In this document: piece after piece, positions 1-7,026 of the stretch
Position numbering within the stretch: position 1 is the first letter of the stretch
How the letters are laid out: every line of letters starts with the position of its first letter
NCBI GenBank assembly: GCA_028684915.1
Contig: JAQUEZ010000227.1
Location: forward strand, 1-9,633
Direction: 5' to 3'
DNA: 9,633 bases
Source of the DNA: Desulfobulbus sp.
Lineage (GTDB): Bacteria; Desulfobacterota; Desulfobulbia; Desulfobulbales; Desulfobulbaceae
Made by a program: the position numbers and the translations under genes
Notes under the pieces: model-generated
The model's database searches: none
What the model was told of the DNA's origin: nothing
Seen by the model: only the letters and a program-made list of their open reading frames with translations

Positions 1-124
1 TCTTCCAGGCGGCCAAATGCAGGGCCAGGGGATATAGAAACGACGACACCTTTATCAGCATCATCTACCTGCTGGCCGCACCGATACAGAATTTACTCAA
101 ATCCACTTGATTCGTCGAAGAGCC
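1..124 (+). mobile_element. Inner end of an ISL3-like insertion sequence (left copy)
   Basis: Bases 2..124 are the exact reverse complement of 9511..9633, so two copies of one element face each other across the window. The copy holds a transposase C-terminus followed, after the stop codon, by 14 bases ending in AAGAGCC. Read inward from the element's edge this gives GGCTCTTCGACGAATC, which resembles the GGCTCTT-type terminal repeats I know from the ISL3 family. The adjacent 8 bases (125..132, AAATATAA) are AT-rich. A target duplication cannot be tested because the outer end of the element lies outside the window. The element boundary at 124 is inferred from where the match with the right copy stops. 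Family assignment is by eye, without a database check. Confidence 0.78.
3..110 (+). CDS. ISL3-like transposase, C-terminal 35 residues (cut by window edge)
   Basis: The frame from base 3 is open to TGA at 108..110. It encodes a basic stretch, AAKCRARGYRNDDTF, followed by the hydrophobic stretch ISIIYLLAAPIQNLL. An (A/K)-K-x-R-A-R-G-[YF]-R motif followed by F-x-x-x-I-Y-[LF] is typical of the end of DDE transposases of the ISL3 family, which cut and paste the element through its terminal repeats. The DDE catalytic residues lie upstream, outside the window, so activity cannot be judged. The stop codon sits only 14 bases from the element edge, as expected for a compact IS. IS1634-like or other DDE families are possible alternatives. 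Confidence 0.72.
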   Translation, partial: FQAAKCRARGYRNDDTFISIIYLLAAPIQNLLKST

Positions 125-346
125 AAATATAACTGGTGATAAATACGGTCAATTAATCGGATGAAATCATCACGTTGACGCTTGAGCTCTCAAGGTATTT
201 CTATATTCCGTATCCGACGAATTCAACGTTCAATACGCGTTGGCTCATGGTGACTCCAAAAAGATTAGCGGCACGGGACCAATTGTCACCCCATCCCAAT
301 GATACAGTCAATGACACCAAGTTGATAGATACGGCAAGAGGGATAG
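125..346. other. Gene-poor gap between the left IS and blc; possible micro-ORF
   Basis: No convincing gene lies in these 222 bases. The plus-strand frame over 175..411 runs into the antisense of blc, begins with TTG and has no ribosome-binding site, so I do not accept it. On the minus strand there is a 15-codon ORF at 201..248 (MSQRVLNVEFVGYGI) with GGAG seven bases before its ATG. It could be a remnant of a gene start or chance. I see no intrinsic terminator for blc. Confidence 0.4.
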
Positions 347-859
347 TCAGCGCTGATCAACGAATATTAATTTGCTTACGTCAAAACCGAGCGCCGATGC
401 CTTTGCCATGAGGCTATCCTTCAGCTCATTTTTCATTTCCGGGTCTCTGGCCAGAATCCATAAATAAGAATTGTCAGGCCCGCAAACCATTGCATAGCGG
501 TAATGCTCATGATCAAGTTCAAGTACGATATATGAACCGTAAAACGGCCCGAAGAAGGAAACTTTCAAGTAACCCTTGTCTGTTCCCTGGACGAAGTATG
601 CTTTCCCTTCGGCTTGTTTCCATGTCTTTTCTTTTTCAGAGTAGCCACGGTTTAGCACCCTTACACCGCCACTGTCCCTCATGGTGTACTCGGCGGTCAC
701 CTGAGTTAGGCCCCGTTCAAAAGAATGATCCAGCCTGGCAATCTCGTACCACTTGCCCAGATACCTCGCTAATTGGAAATTATCAACGGGCTTCACCTTT
801 TCAGGGATACCGACGCATCCGAATAAGAAGAGGGACAGCACTGTCGCGATTATTCTCAC
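347..859 (-). CDS. blc: Outer-membrane lipoprotein, Blc-type bacterial lipocalin
   Basis: This is a 170-residue protein with an N-terminal lipoprotein signal ending in the lipobox L-F-G-C (Cys15 would be lipidated). The lipocalin signature G-K-W-Y-E-I-A-R is at residues 35-42, and the second conserved block lies near Y-R-Y-A-M-V-C-G with W-I-L-A-R after it. Length matches bacterial Blc (about 170-177 residues). The family binds fatty acids or lysophospholipids at the inner face of the outer membrane and is linked to envelope stress and membrane maintenance; the ligand here is inferred. The start is GTG at 857..859, chosen because AGGAGGAT lies directly upstream. It follows the HNH gene by 106 bases on the same strand. 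Lipocalins of this type are frequent accessory cargo. Confidence 0.93.
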   Translation of the reverse strand: MRIIATVLSLFLFGCVGIPEKVKPVDNFQLARYLGKWYEIARLDHSFERGLTQVTAEYTMRDSGGVRVLNRGYSEKEKTWKQAEGKAYFVQGTDKGYLKVSFFGPFYGSYIVLELDHEHYRYAMVCGPDNSYLWILARDPEMKNELKDSLMAKASALGFDVSKLIFVDQR

Positions 860-965
860 CTTATCCTCCTATGTTTACTCTACTTACAAAACCGTATTTT
901 CTGTCGTCTTCAGTAGAAAAGCCGTCAGATGGAGCGGATTATGGATAAAGACAGGTTGTTGAAGA

Positions 966-1289
966 TTACCGTTGTCTATCTTTTTTATCTATTTTCAGCA
1001 AATTAGAAAGATTGGCAAAGGGGGTATGGGTGATCGTTGATCCTATGCTTTTATCAGGATTTTCGGTGGGGAGCCATTCAGCGTCGAGAGAGCGGGAATG
1101 TTCGTTATCGTGGCAGTAGATGCACAACAATTCCCAATTGCTGCCATCGGGCGGGTTGTTTTTGTAATTATGGTCTTTGTGGTGAACCGTCAGTTCGCGC
1201 AGGTTTTTTCCGGAGAAATCACGGCCGCATTTTCCACAAACCCATGGAAGAATCTTCAGTGCTTGATTTCGATAATCTACTTTCTTCAT
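966..1289 (-). CDS. yajD: YajD-like HNH nuclease-domain protein
   Basis: The 107-residue protein matches the layout of E. coli YajD (about 115 residues). It has a zinc-binding CGKC at residues 18-21, the block NLRELTVHHKDHN at 29-41 containing the HH pair of the HNH fold, the block NWELLCIYCHDNEH at 51-64 with the second CxxC and the final His, and a C-terminal segment with the family-like PFANL. HNH domains bind a metal and hydrolyse DNA phosphodiesters, but the role of YajD is not established, so nuclease activity is inferred from the fold. The ATG at 1287..1289 has a poor ribosome-binding site. A frame open for about 11 codons upstream offers no better start. Base composition is more AT-rich than in the ABC genes. 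Confidence 0.88.
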   Translation of the reverse strand: MKKVDYRNQALKILPWVCGKCGRDFSGKNLRELTVHHKDHNYKNNPPDGSNWELLCIYCHDNEHSRSLDAEWLPTENPDKSIGSTITHTPFANLSNLLKIDKKDRQR

Positions 1290-1397
1290 TGCCGGGAAAT
1301 ATCTTTGCCAACGTGGGAGCTAACTTCCTGCGATACTGAGCAACCTATGAAAAGAACGCCAACTTCTGCAGGACCGGCGTATCGGATTGTTCGAAAA

Positions 1398-1694
1398 TCA
1401 CTCAGACCTGTGCCAGTAGTAAAACGTCGCGTGGATTCCTTCTGATTGAGCTGTTTGATAACTCGACGATTCATCAGCTCCCAGTCCATCTACCTGCTCT
1501 TGAGTCGCTAAATAAGCATCCTTTTCCTCGGTTACCTCCCAACGGTCGGACGTAAGAAAACGAATTGCAGTATCTCTTGCTTCCTGTATATCGGTTGATA
1601 ACACCCAGATATGAACCGCTGCCCTAGAGACGTGGGCAATCAAAGGATTTTCAAGCTGCGGTTCAACTTCAAAAATAAAGTGATACGAATTCAT
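1398..1694 (-). CDS. Uncharacterised small acidic protein (98 aa)
   Basis: I do not recognise this family. The start is the ATG at 1692..1694 (MNSYHFIFEVEP), which has TTGAGG about nine bases upstream. A longer frame reaches ATG at 1746..1748, but that start has no ribosome-binding site and adds low-complexity residues. No signal peptide or membrane segment is seen. The pattern is alternating beta/alpha: HFIFEVEPQLE, AAVHIWVLSTDIQEARDTA, a polar acidic middle, and an aromatic-rich end (ATFYYWHRSE). HIWVLSTDIQEARDTAIRFL reads like a beta strand followed by a helix, as in small ferredoxin-like folds. The gene sits 108 bases upstream of yajD on the same strand. Confidence 0.68.
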   Translation of the reverse strand: MNSYHFIFEVEPQLENPLIAHVSRAAVHIWVLSTDIQEARDTAIRFLTSDRWEVTEEKDAYLATQEQVDGLGADESSSYQTAQSEGIHATFYYWHRSE

Positions 1695-1855
1695 ACGAGA
1701 CCTCAAATATATATTTATCTCCCCTTGTATAAAGGAGGCGTCATCCATTCAGACTATGATGAAGACTCATTTGGTGACTATAACCATAAAATCAGCAATT
1801 CAGCCGATGGATTGCTTGGTACGAATCAATTAATATGCCCCTGACTCGATTTACA

Positions 1856-2335
1856 TTATTCGCTCTTTTTCACATCTGAAAAAAGATGGGAAAAATCAAC
1901 GGGTTCTTCAATATCTTCATTATCTGGAACCCGCGCCTCTCTCTTTTCTCGCTCAATTCCCTCGCGTGCTTCCTTAAAACGACGTTTGAAATAACATTCG
2001 GGAAAATCAGGAGCAGCGAGATAGCCGAAGATATTTTTCCGGGTCCGGCTGATTATTTCGGCAATTAACACCTCCTTTTCCTCCGCTGAAATAAAATTTC
2101 GCTCATTGACATTGGTAAGGACAATCTCTGTCCCTAAGACGGCGCGAATCTCCTCAATCAGTTCCGGCTCTCCACTCACTAGGCTCCAAAAGGTTTCCGG
2201 GACCGAGACCACTGCATCGTAGCGCACTGTAACCTGCCAGCGATCACCAGCCACCCTGCGGGATTCATCATAGAACCGTATCACAACACCGTTTGCGAGT
2301 TGCTCATCTTCCAGGTGTTTCACTTCAGATTTCAT
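1856..2335 (-). CDS. Uncharacterised cytoplasmic protein (159 aa)
   Basis: This is a charged protein with no signal peptide or membrane segment. The N-terminal half (VKHLEDEQLANGVVIRFYDE and the following SRRVAGDRWQVTVRY) looks like a small beta-rich domain; I have a general memory of similar H-L-E-D-x-x-L-x-N-G starts in hypothetical proteins of Geobacter-like bacteria, without a known function. The middle (ISAEEKEVLIAEIISRTRKNI) is helical, and the tail (EGIEREKREARVPDNE) is a charged helix ending in DFSHLFSD. A strong AGGAGG lies about 12 bases before the ATG, which is longer than usual spacing; the GTG nearer to it is out of frame and stops after five codons. The real start is therefore probably the ATG at 2333..2335. 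Confidence 0.72.
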   Translation of the reverse strand: MKSEVKHLEDEQLANGVVIRFYDESRRVAGDRWQVTVRYDAVVSVPETFWSLVSGEPELIEEIRAVLGTEIVLTNVNERNFISAEEKEVLIAEIISRTRKNIFGYLAAPDFPECYFKRRFKEAREGIEREKREARVPDNEDIEEPVDFSHLFSDVKKSE

Positions 2336-2432
2336 TTTTCACGATTTCCTCCTCTCTTCGGTCAGTTCCGGTAGATTGCAGAACTTGATATCATTTCCAA
2401 TTCACCATTGATTAGGTTGAGGGAAAGTAAAG

Positions 2433-2894
2433 TTAGACAGGGGAAATCTTGAGTTGCGATCCAAGTACGCACTTCTCTACTTCATTGAGTTGGTCATAAT
2501 GCCGTGCTTCGATCAGGTTTCCTTCAGGGTCGCGAAAATAGATTGAAATGCCGGCGCGGTGCGCACCCCAGCGGGGAACAGGACCTTCCTCAATCGCAAT
2601 GGCGTTGGCTTTCAGCCGCTCCAAAAGTTCCTTCCACGTTTCTTTATCCATCGCCATGCAGAAATGGTTCAAATGCTCCCGGCCACTGCCATTGGGAGAA
2701 TTTTTCTGCCACATCCTTTTAGGAAATAGGTCGATGATCGTGTCCGGATTGAGTCGAACTGACGGAAAGGGCACTGTTCCAGCGCGGTATTCCTGCAAAC
2801 GTTCAGGCGCAAGCTGCAGCACGATGGTATAGAAGGCGATCATTTTTTCGTCATCTTCAATATTTAAAACAATATGATCCATCGCGCATTGCAT
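2433..2894 (-). CDS. VOC/glyoxalase-superfamily protein
   Basis: This 153-residue protein has the paired beta-alpha-beta-beta-beta layout of the vicinal-oxygen-chelate fold. It opens with MDHIVLNIEDDEKMIAFYT, has a central HLNHFCM strand, and ends in FRDPEGNLIEARHYD. His7, His77 and Glu129 are placed as the usual metal ligands. VOC enzymes use a bound divalent metal for isomerisation, ring cleavage or thiol transfer, including drug-inactivating thiol transferases, so the substrate cannot be named here. The ATG at 2892..2894 is chosen because AGGAGG lies eight bases upstream. The frame is open for another 36 codons and more, but that part (SSCGGRLLTAACVNNYT) does not look like part of the fold. 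A possible -10 (ATTATA) lies just before the ribosome-binding site. Confidence 0.86.
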   Translation of the reverse strand: MQCAMDHIVLNIEDDEKMIAFYTIVLQLAPERLQEYRAGTVPFPSVRLNPDTIIDLFPKRMWQKNSPNGSGREHLNHFCMAMDKETWKELLERLKANAIAIEEGPVPRWGAHRAGISIYFRDPEGNLIEARHYDQLNEVEKCVLGSQLKISPV

Positions 2895-2998
2895 ACTCAG
2901 GGCCTCCTGAATGGTATAATTGTTGACGCAGGCAGCAGTCAGAAGTCGCCCCCCACAGGAAGAATCGATGTCTTGACGAGTAGTTAACGCTATCCCAA

Positions 2999-3103
2999 TC
3001 AAGGTGAACAGGAGATGGACCAGCCGAAGCGGCGCACGGTGAGCTGCCTTTTGCCATCTCGGTGCTGATTGCGGGCCTCGGTCCAGAATTCCGATACAAG
3101 CAT
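2999..3103 (-). pseudogene. Possible N-terminal remnant of a conserved hypothetical protein
   Basis: Between the ABC ATPase and the VOC gene a 34-codon frame contains EFWTEARNQHRDGKRQLTV followed by RRFGWS, and then stops five residues later. This pattern looks protein-like: I associate W-x-x-A-R-x-x-H-R-x-G-x-R-Q-[VL]-T-V-R-R-[FW]-G-W-S with the start of uncharacterised bacterial proteins several hundred residues long. If so, everything after the RRFGWS block has been lost. There is no good ribosome-binding site at the ATG. The reading is by eye, and chance coding on a GC-rich stretch is a real alternative. Confidence 0.3.
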
Positions 3104-3166
3104 GAACAAAGTGGCGCAGGCTGAAGGGGAGAACGGGCCATGGATGGGTAATGTGACAAAGTAGAA

Positions 3167-3901
3167 CTAATCATAGCGCGTTATTCTTCCCAAAAACTGC
3201 TGGAGCTGAACGCTTTCCGGCTGATTAAACAGGCGATCGACACTGCCGCTTTCTCTGATTTTTCCTTCGGCAACAAAGAGACAATGGTCCGCGACGGTGC
3301 GGGCGAATCCCATGTGATGGGTGATCAGCAGCAAATCGCGTCCCTCATCTTGCAGCTCCTTAATAATATCAAGCACCTCCGAAGTTATCTCCGGGTCAAG
3401 GGCTGAGGTCGGTTCATCGAAGAGCAGAAAACGTGGTTTGACGGCGATGGCGCGGGCAATGGCCACCCGTTGTTGCTGGCCGCCGGATAACTGGGCCGGT
3501 TTCTTGTCGGCATGGGCCGTCAGTTGAAAACGTTGCAGCATGGCCTGGGCCGTTGCCAGGGCCTCCTCGTGCGTAAATCCCTGCGCCTGCTCAAGCGGCA
3601 GCATGATATTGTCAAGCGCACTCAGGTGCGGAAAGAGGTTGAAGGCCTGGAAGACCGTGCCGATGCTGCGACGATGGAGGAGCAGGCTTGCCGCATCAAA
3701 GAGCAGCGGCTTGCCGTTAATGCATATTTGCCCGCAATCAGGTCGTTCCAGGCCGGCGATCGTGCGCAGCAGGGTTGTCTTGCCACCTCCCGATGGGCCA
3801 ATGATGACCAGGGCATGCACATCAGGCAGATCAATGGAGATATCGTCCAACACGCGTTGGTTGTTATAGGATTTACTGAGATGCGTCAGGCTAAGTTGCA
3901 T
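3167..3901 (-). CDS. Polar amino-acid ABC transporter, ATP-binding subunit
   Basis: The 244-residue protein is a complete ABC ATPase. Walker A GPSGGGKTT is at residues 35-43, a Q-loop FQAFNLFPHL at 84-93, the signature LSGGQQQR at 138-145, Walker B FLLFDEP at 158-164, the D-loop SALD, and the switch histidine in LLITHH (His195). Sequence and length match the GlnQ/HisP/ArtP subfamily that powers uptake of polar amino acids through a type I importer. It is the last gene of the operon; its ATG overlaps the permease end by 11 bases, which implies coupled translation. No intrinsic terminator is obvious after its TAG. The substrate cannot be told from this subunit. Confidence 0.95.
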   Translation of the reverse strand: MQLSLTHLSKSYNNQRVLDDISIDLPDVHALVIIGPSGGGKTTLLRTIAGLERPDCGQICINGKPLLFDAASLLLHRRSIGTVFQAFNLFPHLSALDNIMLPLEQAQGFTHEEALATAQAMLQRFQLTAHADKKPAQLSGGQQQRVAIARAIAVKPRFLLFDEPTSALDPEITSEVLDIIKELQDEGRDLLLITHHMGFARTVADHCLFVAEGKIRESGSVDRLFNQPESVQLQQFLGRITRYD

Positions 3902-4679
3902 AGCGAAATTTCTGTTCCAGATGGCGGCTGAACAGGGAAATGGGGAGGGTCAACAGCAGATAGCCCACGGCCAGCGGCAGATAGCTTTCCAGGGAGCTGA
4001 AGGTAAAGGCGTTGACCTCCTGGGCATTGAGGGTGAATTCACTGACGGCAATGATCGAAAGCAGCGAGGAGTCCTTGACCAGCGAGGCGAATTGACCAGC
4101 CAGGGGCGGCAAAATCCGTCGCACCACCTGGGGAAGGATGACAAAACGGTAGGTCTGTAAGGGGCTCAGGCCAATGGCGCGCGCGGATTCTATTTGCGAT
4201 TCACCGATGCTCTCGATGCCCGCCCGAATAATCTCGCTCAGATAGGCCCCGGCGAAGAAGGCCAGGGTGAGAATGCCGACCACATAGCGATTGTTGATGC
4301 CAAAGGCATCGGCCACCACATAGAAAAAGACCAGAATCTGCACCAGAAGCGGGGTGCCGCGCACTCCTTCGATATAGAGCATGGCCAGATAGCGCAGCGG
4401 CAACAGGCGGGAGCGGCGGGCGAGGGCGAAAAAGACGCTGATCAGCAGGCTGAGGCCAAGCGCCGCAACGGAAATCAGCAGGGTGGTCATCCAGCCGTGC
4501 AGAAATTTCTGTCGATACTGCCAGACCGCAGACCAGTTCCACCCATACTGTAACTGGCTGAAGGAAAAAAAGAACAGTGCCGAGAGCAGGAGGAGGACCA
4601 GGGCAAAGGCCAGGAGCCGCGAGATCAGCGACGGCGCCTCGTTGTCCTCCATCCGCCACCAGATGGTCAATCTGCCCAT
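3891..4679 (-). CDS. Polar amino-acid ABC transporter, inner-membrane permease
   Basis: The 262-residue protein has an N-terminal membrane segment (about 20-42), then the typical permease core with further segments near 63-87, 95-122, 132-150, 193-215 and 232-250. The cytoplasmic coupling loop that docks on the ATPase reads IESIGESQIESARAIGLSP (about 155-173), the E-S-A-x-x-x-G motif of the HisM/GlnP family. One permease gene with one ATPase suggests a homodimeric channel. Start is ATG at 4677..4679, 15 bases after the binding-protein stop; the upstream ACAAGAG is a weak ribosome-binding site, and an in-frame ATG nine codons later is an alternative. The downstream end overlaps the ATPase start. 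Confidence 0.94.
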   Translation of the reverse strand: MGRLTIWWRMEDNEAPSLISRLLAFALVLLLLSALFFFSFSQLQYGWNWSAVWQYRQKFLHGWMTTLLISVAALGLSLLISVFFALARRSRLLPLRYLAMLYIEGVRGTPLLVQILVFFYVVADAFGINNRYVVGILTLAFFAGAYLSEIIRAGIESIGESQIESARAIGLSPLQTYRFVILPQVVRRILPPLAGQFASLVKDSSLLSIIAVSEFTLNAQEVNAFTFSSLESYLPLAVGYLLLTLPISLFSRHLEQKFRYAT

Positions 4680-4694
4680 GCTCTTGTCGGGCGA

Positions 4695-5516
4695 TTACAG
4701 GAAAAACGGATAGCCGAGGCGCTTGAATTCCTGTTTCTGCTCCAGAAGCCAGGTGTCGCCGAGTTGTTCAAAGCCGCCTTTGGCCCGATAGTCCTTAAGG
4801 AAACGATTGATCTCCTCCTTGAGGGCAATGTTGTCTTTGCGCAGACCAATGGCCCATGCTTCCTGCTGAAAGGGTTTGAGGATGGCGCGGGTGGTTTCCT
4901 GGTTGCGCTTCCAGTTGCTGTAGGTGGACATCTGGTCGTAAATAAAGGCATCGGCCTTGCCCTGGACAACCTCAAGCAGGGCCGCTGCCTCCTTATCAAG
5001 GACCAGGACCTTGGTCTTTTTCAATTCCTTGCTGGCATAGTTGTGCCCGGTGGTTCCTTTCTTCACGGCGATCGTCATGCCGGCCCGGTCAAGATCAGCA
5101 ATGGTTTGCACCGCAGAATCTTTGCGCACCAGCAAACAGAGCCCGGTTTGTAGATAGGGTTCGGAAAAGTCGATGGACTGTGCCCGCTCTGCTGTTGCAG
5201 TCATCGAGGAAAGGATGATGTCGATTTTGCCGGTCTTGAGCGCGGGGATGAGGCCGTCAAAACTCATGTTCTCTATCTTGATCTCCCTGCCCAGACTGAT
5301 GCCCATCGCCTTGGCCAGATCAACACTGACCCCGGCAGGTTTACCGGTGGTGTCGGTCATTTCAAACGGGGGATAGGCCAGCTCCATCCCGACTTTTAAC
5401 GGGCCCTGCTGTTCAGCCGCAAAGCTGGAGACGGCAAACCCGGCAACAAGCAAGAGCGGCCAAAGGCACTTCAGGATTTTCTTGAAGAATGGACGGGTGC
5501 AGGTGACGCGATTCAT
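4695..5516 (-). CDS. Polar amino-acid ABC transporter, periplasmic binding protein
   Basis: The 273-residue precursor has a basic N-terminus, a hydrophobic signal segment (about 18-32) and a likely signal-peptidase site after SSFA (Ala33 or Ala34). The mature part is a family-3 extracellular binding protein: ELAYPPFE at 45-52, the block ending TATAERAQSIDFSEPY in which Arg111 normally holds the ligand carboxylate, KKGTTGHNY at 152-160 with the ligand-contacting threonines, and YDQMSTY at 193-199 with Asp194 placed to bind the amino group. These mark an L-amino-acid ligand but not which one. The ATG at 5514..5516 is chosen because AGGAGG lies seven bases upstream; a longer frame begins at 5591 without such a site. 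It is the first gene of the importer operon and sits behind the unusual leader. Confidence 0.95.
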   Translation of the reverse strand: MNRVTCTRPFFKKILKCLWPLLLVAGFAVSSFAAEQQGPLKVGMELAYPPFEMTDTTGKPAGVSVDLAKAMGISLGREIKIENMSFDGLIPALKTGKIDIILSSMTATAERAQSIDFSEPYLQTGLCLLVRKDSAVQTIADLDRAGMTIAVKKGTTGHNYASKELKKTKVLVLDKEAAALLEVVQGKADAFIYDQMSTYSNWKRNQETTRAILKPFQQEAWAIGLRKDNIALKEEINRFLKDYRAKGGFEQLGDTWLLEQKQEFKRLGYPFFL

Positions 5517-5710
5517 GGGCAAGTCCTCCTGTGTTTGGAGAGTGTGTAAAAAGGCTCTCTTGACTGGGTAGCAAAATGTAAGGCGGAGCAACAGCCGGTA
5601 TGGATCATTACCAGGCCCGAGGCTGGCTGGCCTGGCATCATCATGTAGGCATGGTGATGATGTCCATGCTCTTTCTGCCGAAAACCGGAAGAGAATAGAA
5701 GGAGTTGCAC
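5517..5710 (-). promoter_or_regulatory. Candidate leader of the ABC operon: His/Met/Cys-run frame with two abutting hairpins
   Basis: On the minus strand a frame open from a GTG at 5710 ends with TGA at 5513..5515, overlapping the binding-protein ATG as ATGA. It contains HGHHHHAYMMMPGQPASG followed by VMIHTGCC. The DNA coding for these runs folds twice: 5636..5662 forms CATCAT/CATG pairing with CATG/ATGATG around a four-base loop with a CAC bulge, and directly next to it 5611..5635 pairs CCAGGCC with GGCCTGG. Runs of one amino acid plus adjacent hairpins upstream of amino-acid genes are the hallmark of attenuation leaders. Against this, the GTG has no ribosome-binding site and I see no U-tract after the hairpins. 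A shorter frame from the triple ATG also ends in the ATGA overlap. Whether any of this is translated is unknown. Confidence 0.35.
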
Positions 5711-5829
5711 CCGTTGTTCAGTTGTGCCGACATAGCCTCGTTGCTTTGCGCACTTTCTTCCACGACGCGATATTACCCCCGAAGAGGTCCTCCGGCAAAT
5801 GGAAGAGAGTTATTGATAAAGAAAATCTA

Positions 5830-5854
5830 TCGGCAACATTACATGAATTGCCGA
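5830..5854 (-). terminator. Candidate intrinsic terminator after the 5903..6862 gene
   Basis: On the minus strand TCGGCAA pairs perfectly with TTGCCGA across an 11-base loop and is followed by the T-rich stretch TAGATTTTCTTT. It lies about 50 bases after the TGA of the exported protein gene and upstream of the ABC leader, so it would separate the two units. The T-tract is interrupted, so efficiency may be low. Confidence 0.45.
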
Positions 5855-5902
5855 GTGGGAGTGGAGTTAGGTGTTAGGGGCGTCCATCGAGGTCTTGCTG
5901 CT

Positions 5903-6862
5903 TCAAGGCACACTTGGAAGCAGACGAATTATTCCACCATAGTGCTCATCGTCTGTTCCTACGAATACTTGCTTGCCACTCTTCTCTGATTCGCGCACAG
6001 TGATGCTCTCAACTTTCAATCCATCCAAGGTCGCCAGCCTCTTGCTCTCACCCAATTGAACCAGTGGATTGCCATTTTTATCAGCAATCATTTTTCCAAT
6101 CCGCCAAGCGACACTTCGGAACGGACCGTCATCGTTTCCCGGATCATAGGCAGATGCGCTGTAAATAAAACCATCGGTATCAACCGCCAAAGCTACAATG
6201 GGTCGAGCACCCTTCCCGACGGGATCGATTCCTTCATAAGTAACTTCCTTGAATGGGCCGAATTCCAGCGGATGCAATGAAAGCGTGGCCCATTTGATTT
6301 TCGTTGCTGCAAGACCCTCCGCACGTTCCGCGTACAGATACACCAATTGCTGGCCGACTTGGCAAACCTCGGTGGCCTCGACGTTCTCGACGGGCACCGG
6401 CCAAGGAACCTGAGACTCGATCTTCAGCGTATCGTTGGTGTACACAGCGAAGAAGATCCGTCGAGCCCCTTCGCCTTCCTGGCCGCTTTCAACAAACAAA
6501 AATCCCCTACCGCCCGGGATACGGCTAACGCTTTCCAAATCGCTGCTAGGCCCATCAGGACCAGGAAACTCTAAATCCAGAGACTGCCAGGTGACGCCCT
6601 CGAGCTCCGATTTAGGAAGACGCACAAGGCTGACCCGGGGCCAGTATTTTTTCTCCGAATTGCGTTTGGCATCATGGACGCTGATAAAAAGGTCATCCTT
6701 AACCCAAGCCAGTCCGCTCAGATCGGGCAATGTTGATGCTCGAATAACGCCTGGAGGATTAGCAAGAATTGACGTCGCGCAACCAATAAGTATCGCTGCA
6801 CTCAGCGCGAGTGAAACGAAAGAAAATTTCTGGCCACGAATTTTAATGTCGCGAGCATTCAT
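5903..6862 (-). CDS. Exported protein, possibly phytase-like/beta-propeller
   Basis: The start is ATG at 6860..6862, with AAGGAG about eight bases upstream; a longer frame reaches 6901 without a ribosome-binding site. The 319-residue product has a signal segment containing a lipobox-like L-I-G-C at 25-28. It may therefore be a lipoprotein, although cleavage after SILA (31-34) is also possible. The body repeats strand-loop units with D-G/D-x-x-S motifs: LPDLSGLAWV, DGPSSDLESVSRIPGG, VENVEATEV, ALAVDTDGFIYSASAYD, LDGLKVESITVRE and VGTDDEHYGG. Blocks of the form D-x-E-S/V-E-A ahead of hydrophobic strands recall the esterase-like phytase and SdiA-regulated-like beta-propellers, which hydrolyse phosphate esters or bind ligands outside the cytoplasm. 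Function is not assigned. It stands alone, with palindromes upstream and a hairpin downstream. Confidence 0.78.
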   Translation of the reverse strand: MNARDIKIRGQKFSFVSLALSAAILIGCATSILANPPGVIRASTLPDLSGLAWVKDDLFISVHDAKRNSEKKYWPRVSLVRLPKSELEGVTWQSLDLEFPGPDGPSSDLESVSRIPGGRGFLFVESGQEGEGARRIFFAVYTNDTLKIESQVPWPVPVENVEATEVCQVGQQLVYLYAERAEGLAATKIKWATLSLHPLEFGPFKEVTYEGIDPVGKGARPIVALAVDTDGFIYSASAYDPGNDDGPFRSVAWRIGKMIADKNGNPLVQLGESKRLATLDGLKVESITVRESEKSGKQVFVGTDDEHYGGIIRLLPSVP

Positions 6863-6920
6863 GGTTTGACTCCTTGTGAAAGCGGCATAGGGACCGATCA
6901 CACTTTCCGCTTGGTTGTCG

Positions 6921-6952
6921 TTGACAGGCTCCGCTCACGCTCCGCCTATCAA
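6921..6952. repeat. Short imperfect palindrome (first of a pair)
   Basis: TTGACAGGC at 6921..6929 pairs with GCCTATCAA at 6944..6952 with one wobble pair, enclosing a 14-base loop. It lies 59 bases upstream of the exported protein's ATG and 10 bases from the larger palindrome at 6962..7026. No T-tract follows on either strand, so a terminator is unlikely. A stem-loop in the 5' leader or a repetitive extragenic element are both possible. Confidence 0.5.
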
Positions 6953-6961
6953 GGGCGTTCG

Positions 6962-7026
6962 AGCGGAAATCTGCCTAGCCCTCTGGTCACGAGCTTCGCT
7001 CGCACCAGAACTAGACAGATTCCGCT
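6962..7026. repeat. 65-bp imperfect palindrome (REP/MITE-like)
   Basis: The arms are AGCGGAA-(a)-TCTG against CAGATTCCGCT, then CTAG with CTAG, TCTGGT with ACCAGA, and CGAGC with GCTCG around a TTC loop. Small bulges occur at 6969, 6974/7015, 6979..6981/7010 and 6988..6989/7003. The sequence GGCGTTCG occurs just outside on the left (6954..6961) and again eight bases beyond the right arm (7034..7041). It fills the gap between the TIGR03067-like stop and the exported-protein start. The long stem with unpaired bases recalls folded attC sites, but neither R-box (RYYYAAC or GTTRRRY) is present at the right place. A mobile palindromic repeat is the better reading. Confidence 0.6.

Noticed and set aside
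175..411. 78-codon plus-strand frame next to the left IS
   Set aside because: It starts at TTG without a ribosome-binding site, overlaps blc antisense and has no protein-like pattern.
1037..1445. Plus-strand frames of 100 and 115 codons
   Set aside because: They are the antisense of the yajD-like and neighbouring genes, whose proteins have clear family motifs or better starts.
1286..1489. 67-codon minus frame ending in an ATGA overlap with the yajD-like start
   Set aside because: Its first half is a shifted frame of the 98-residue gene, and there is no ribosome-binding site or recognisable motif. The ATGA overlap alone is not enough.
2336..2432. Short frame ending NLPELTEERRKS before the 159-residue gene
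   Set aside because: Only about 17 codons are open and no family could be recognised; likely chance.
4764..5153. 129-codon plus-strand frame and similar ones across 3512..4713
   Set aside because: These are antisense shadows of the ABC importer genes, produced by their codon bias.
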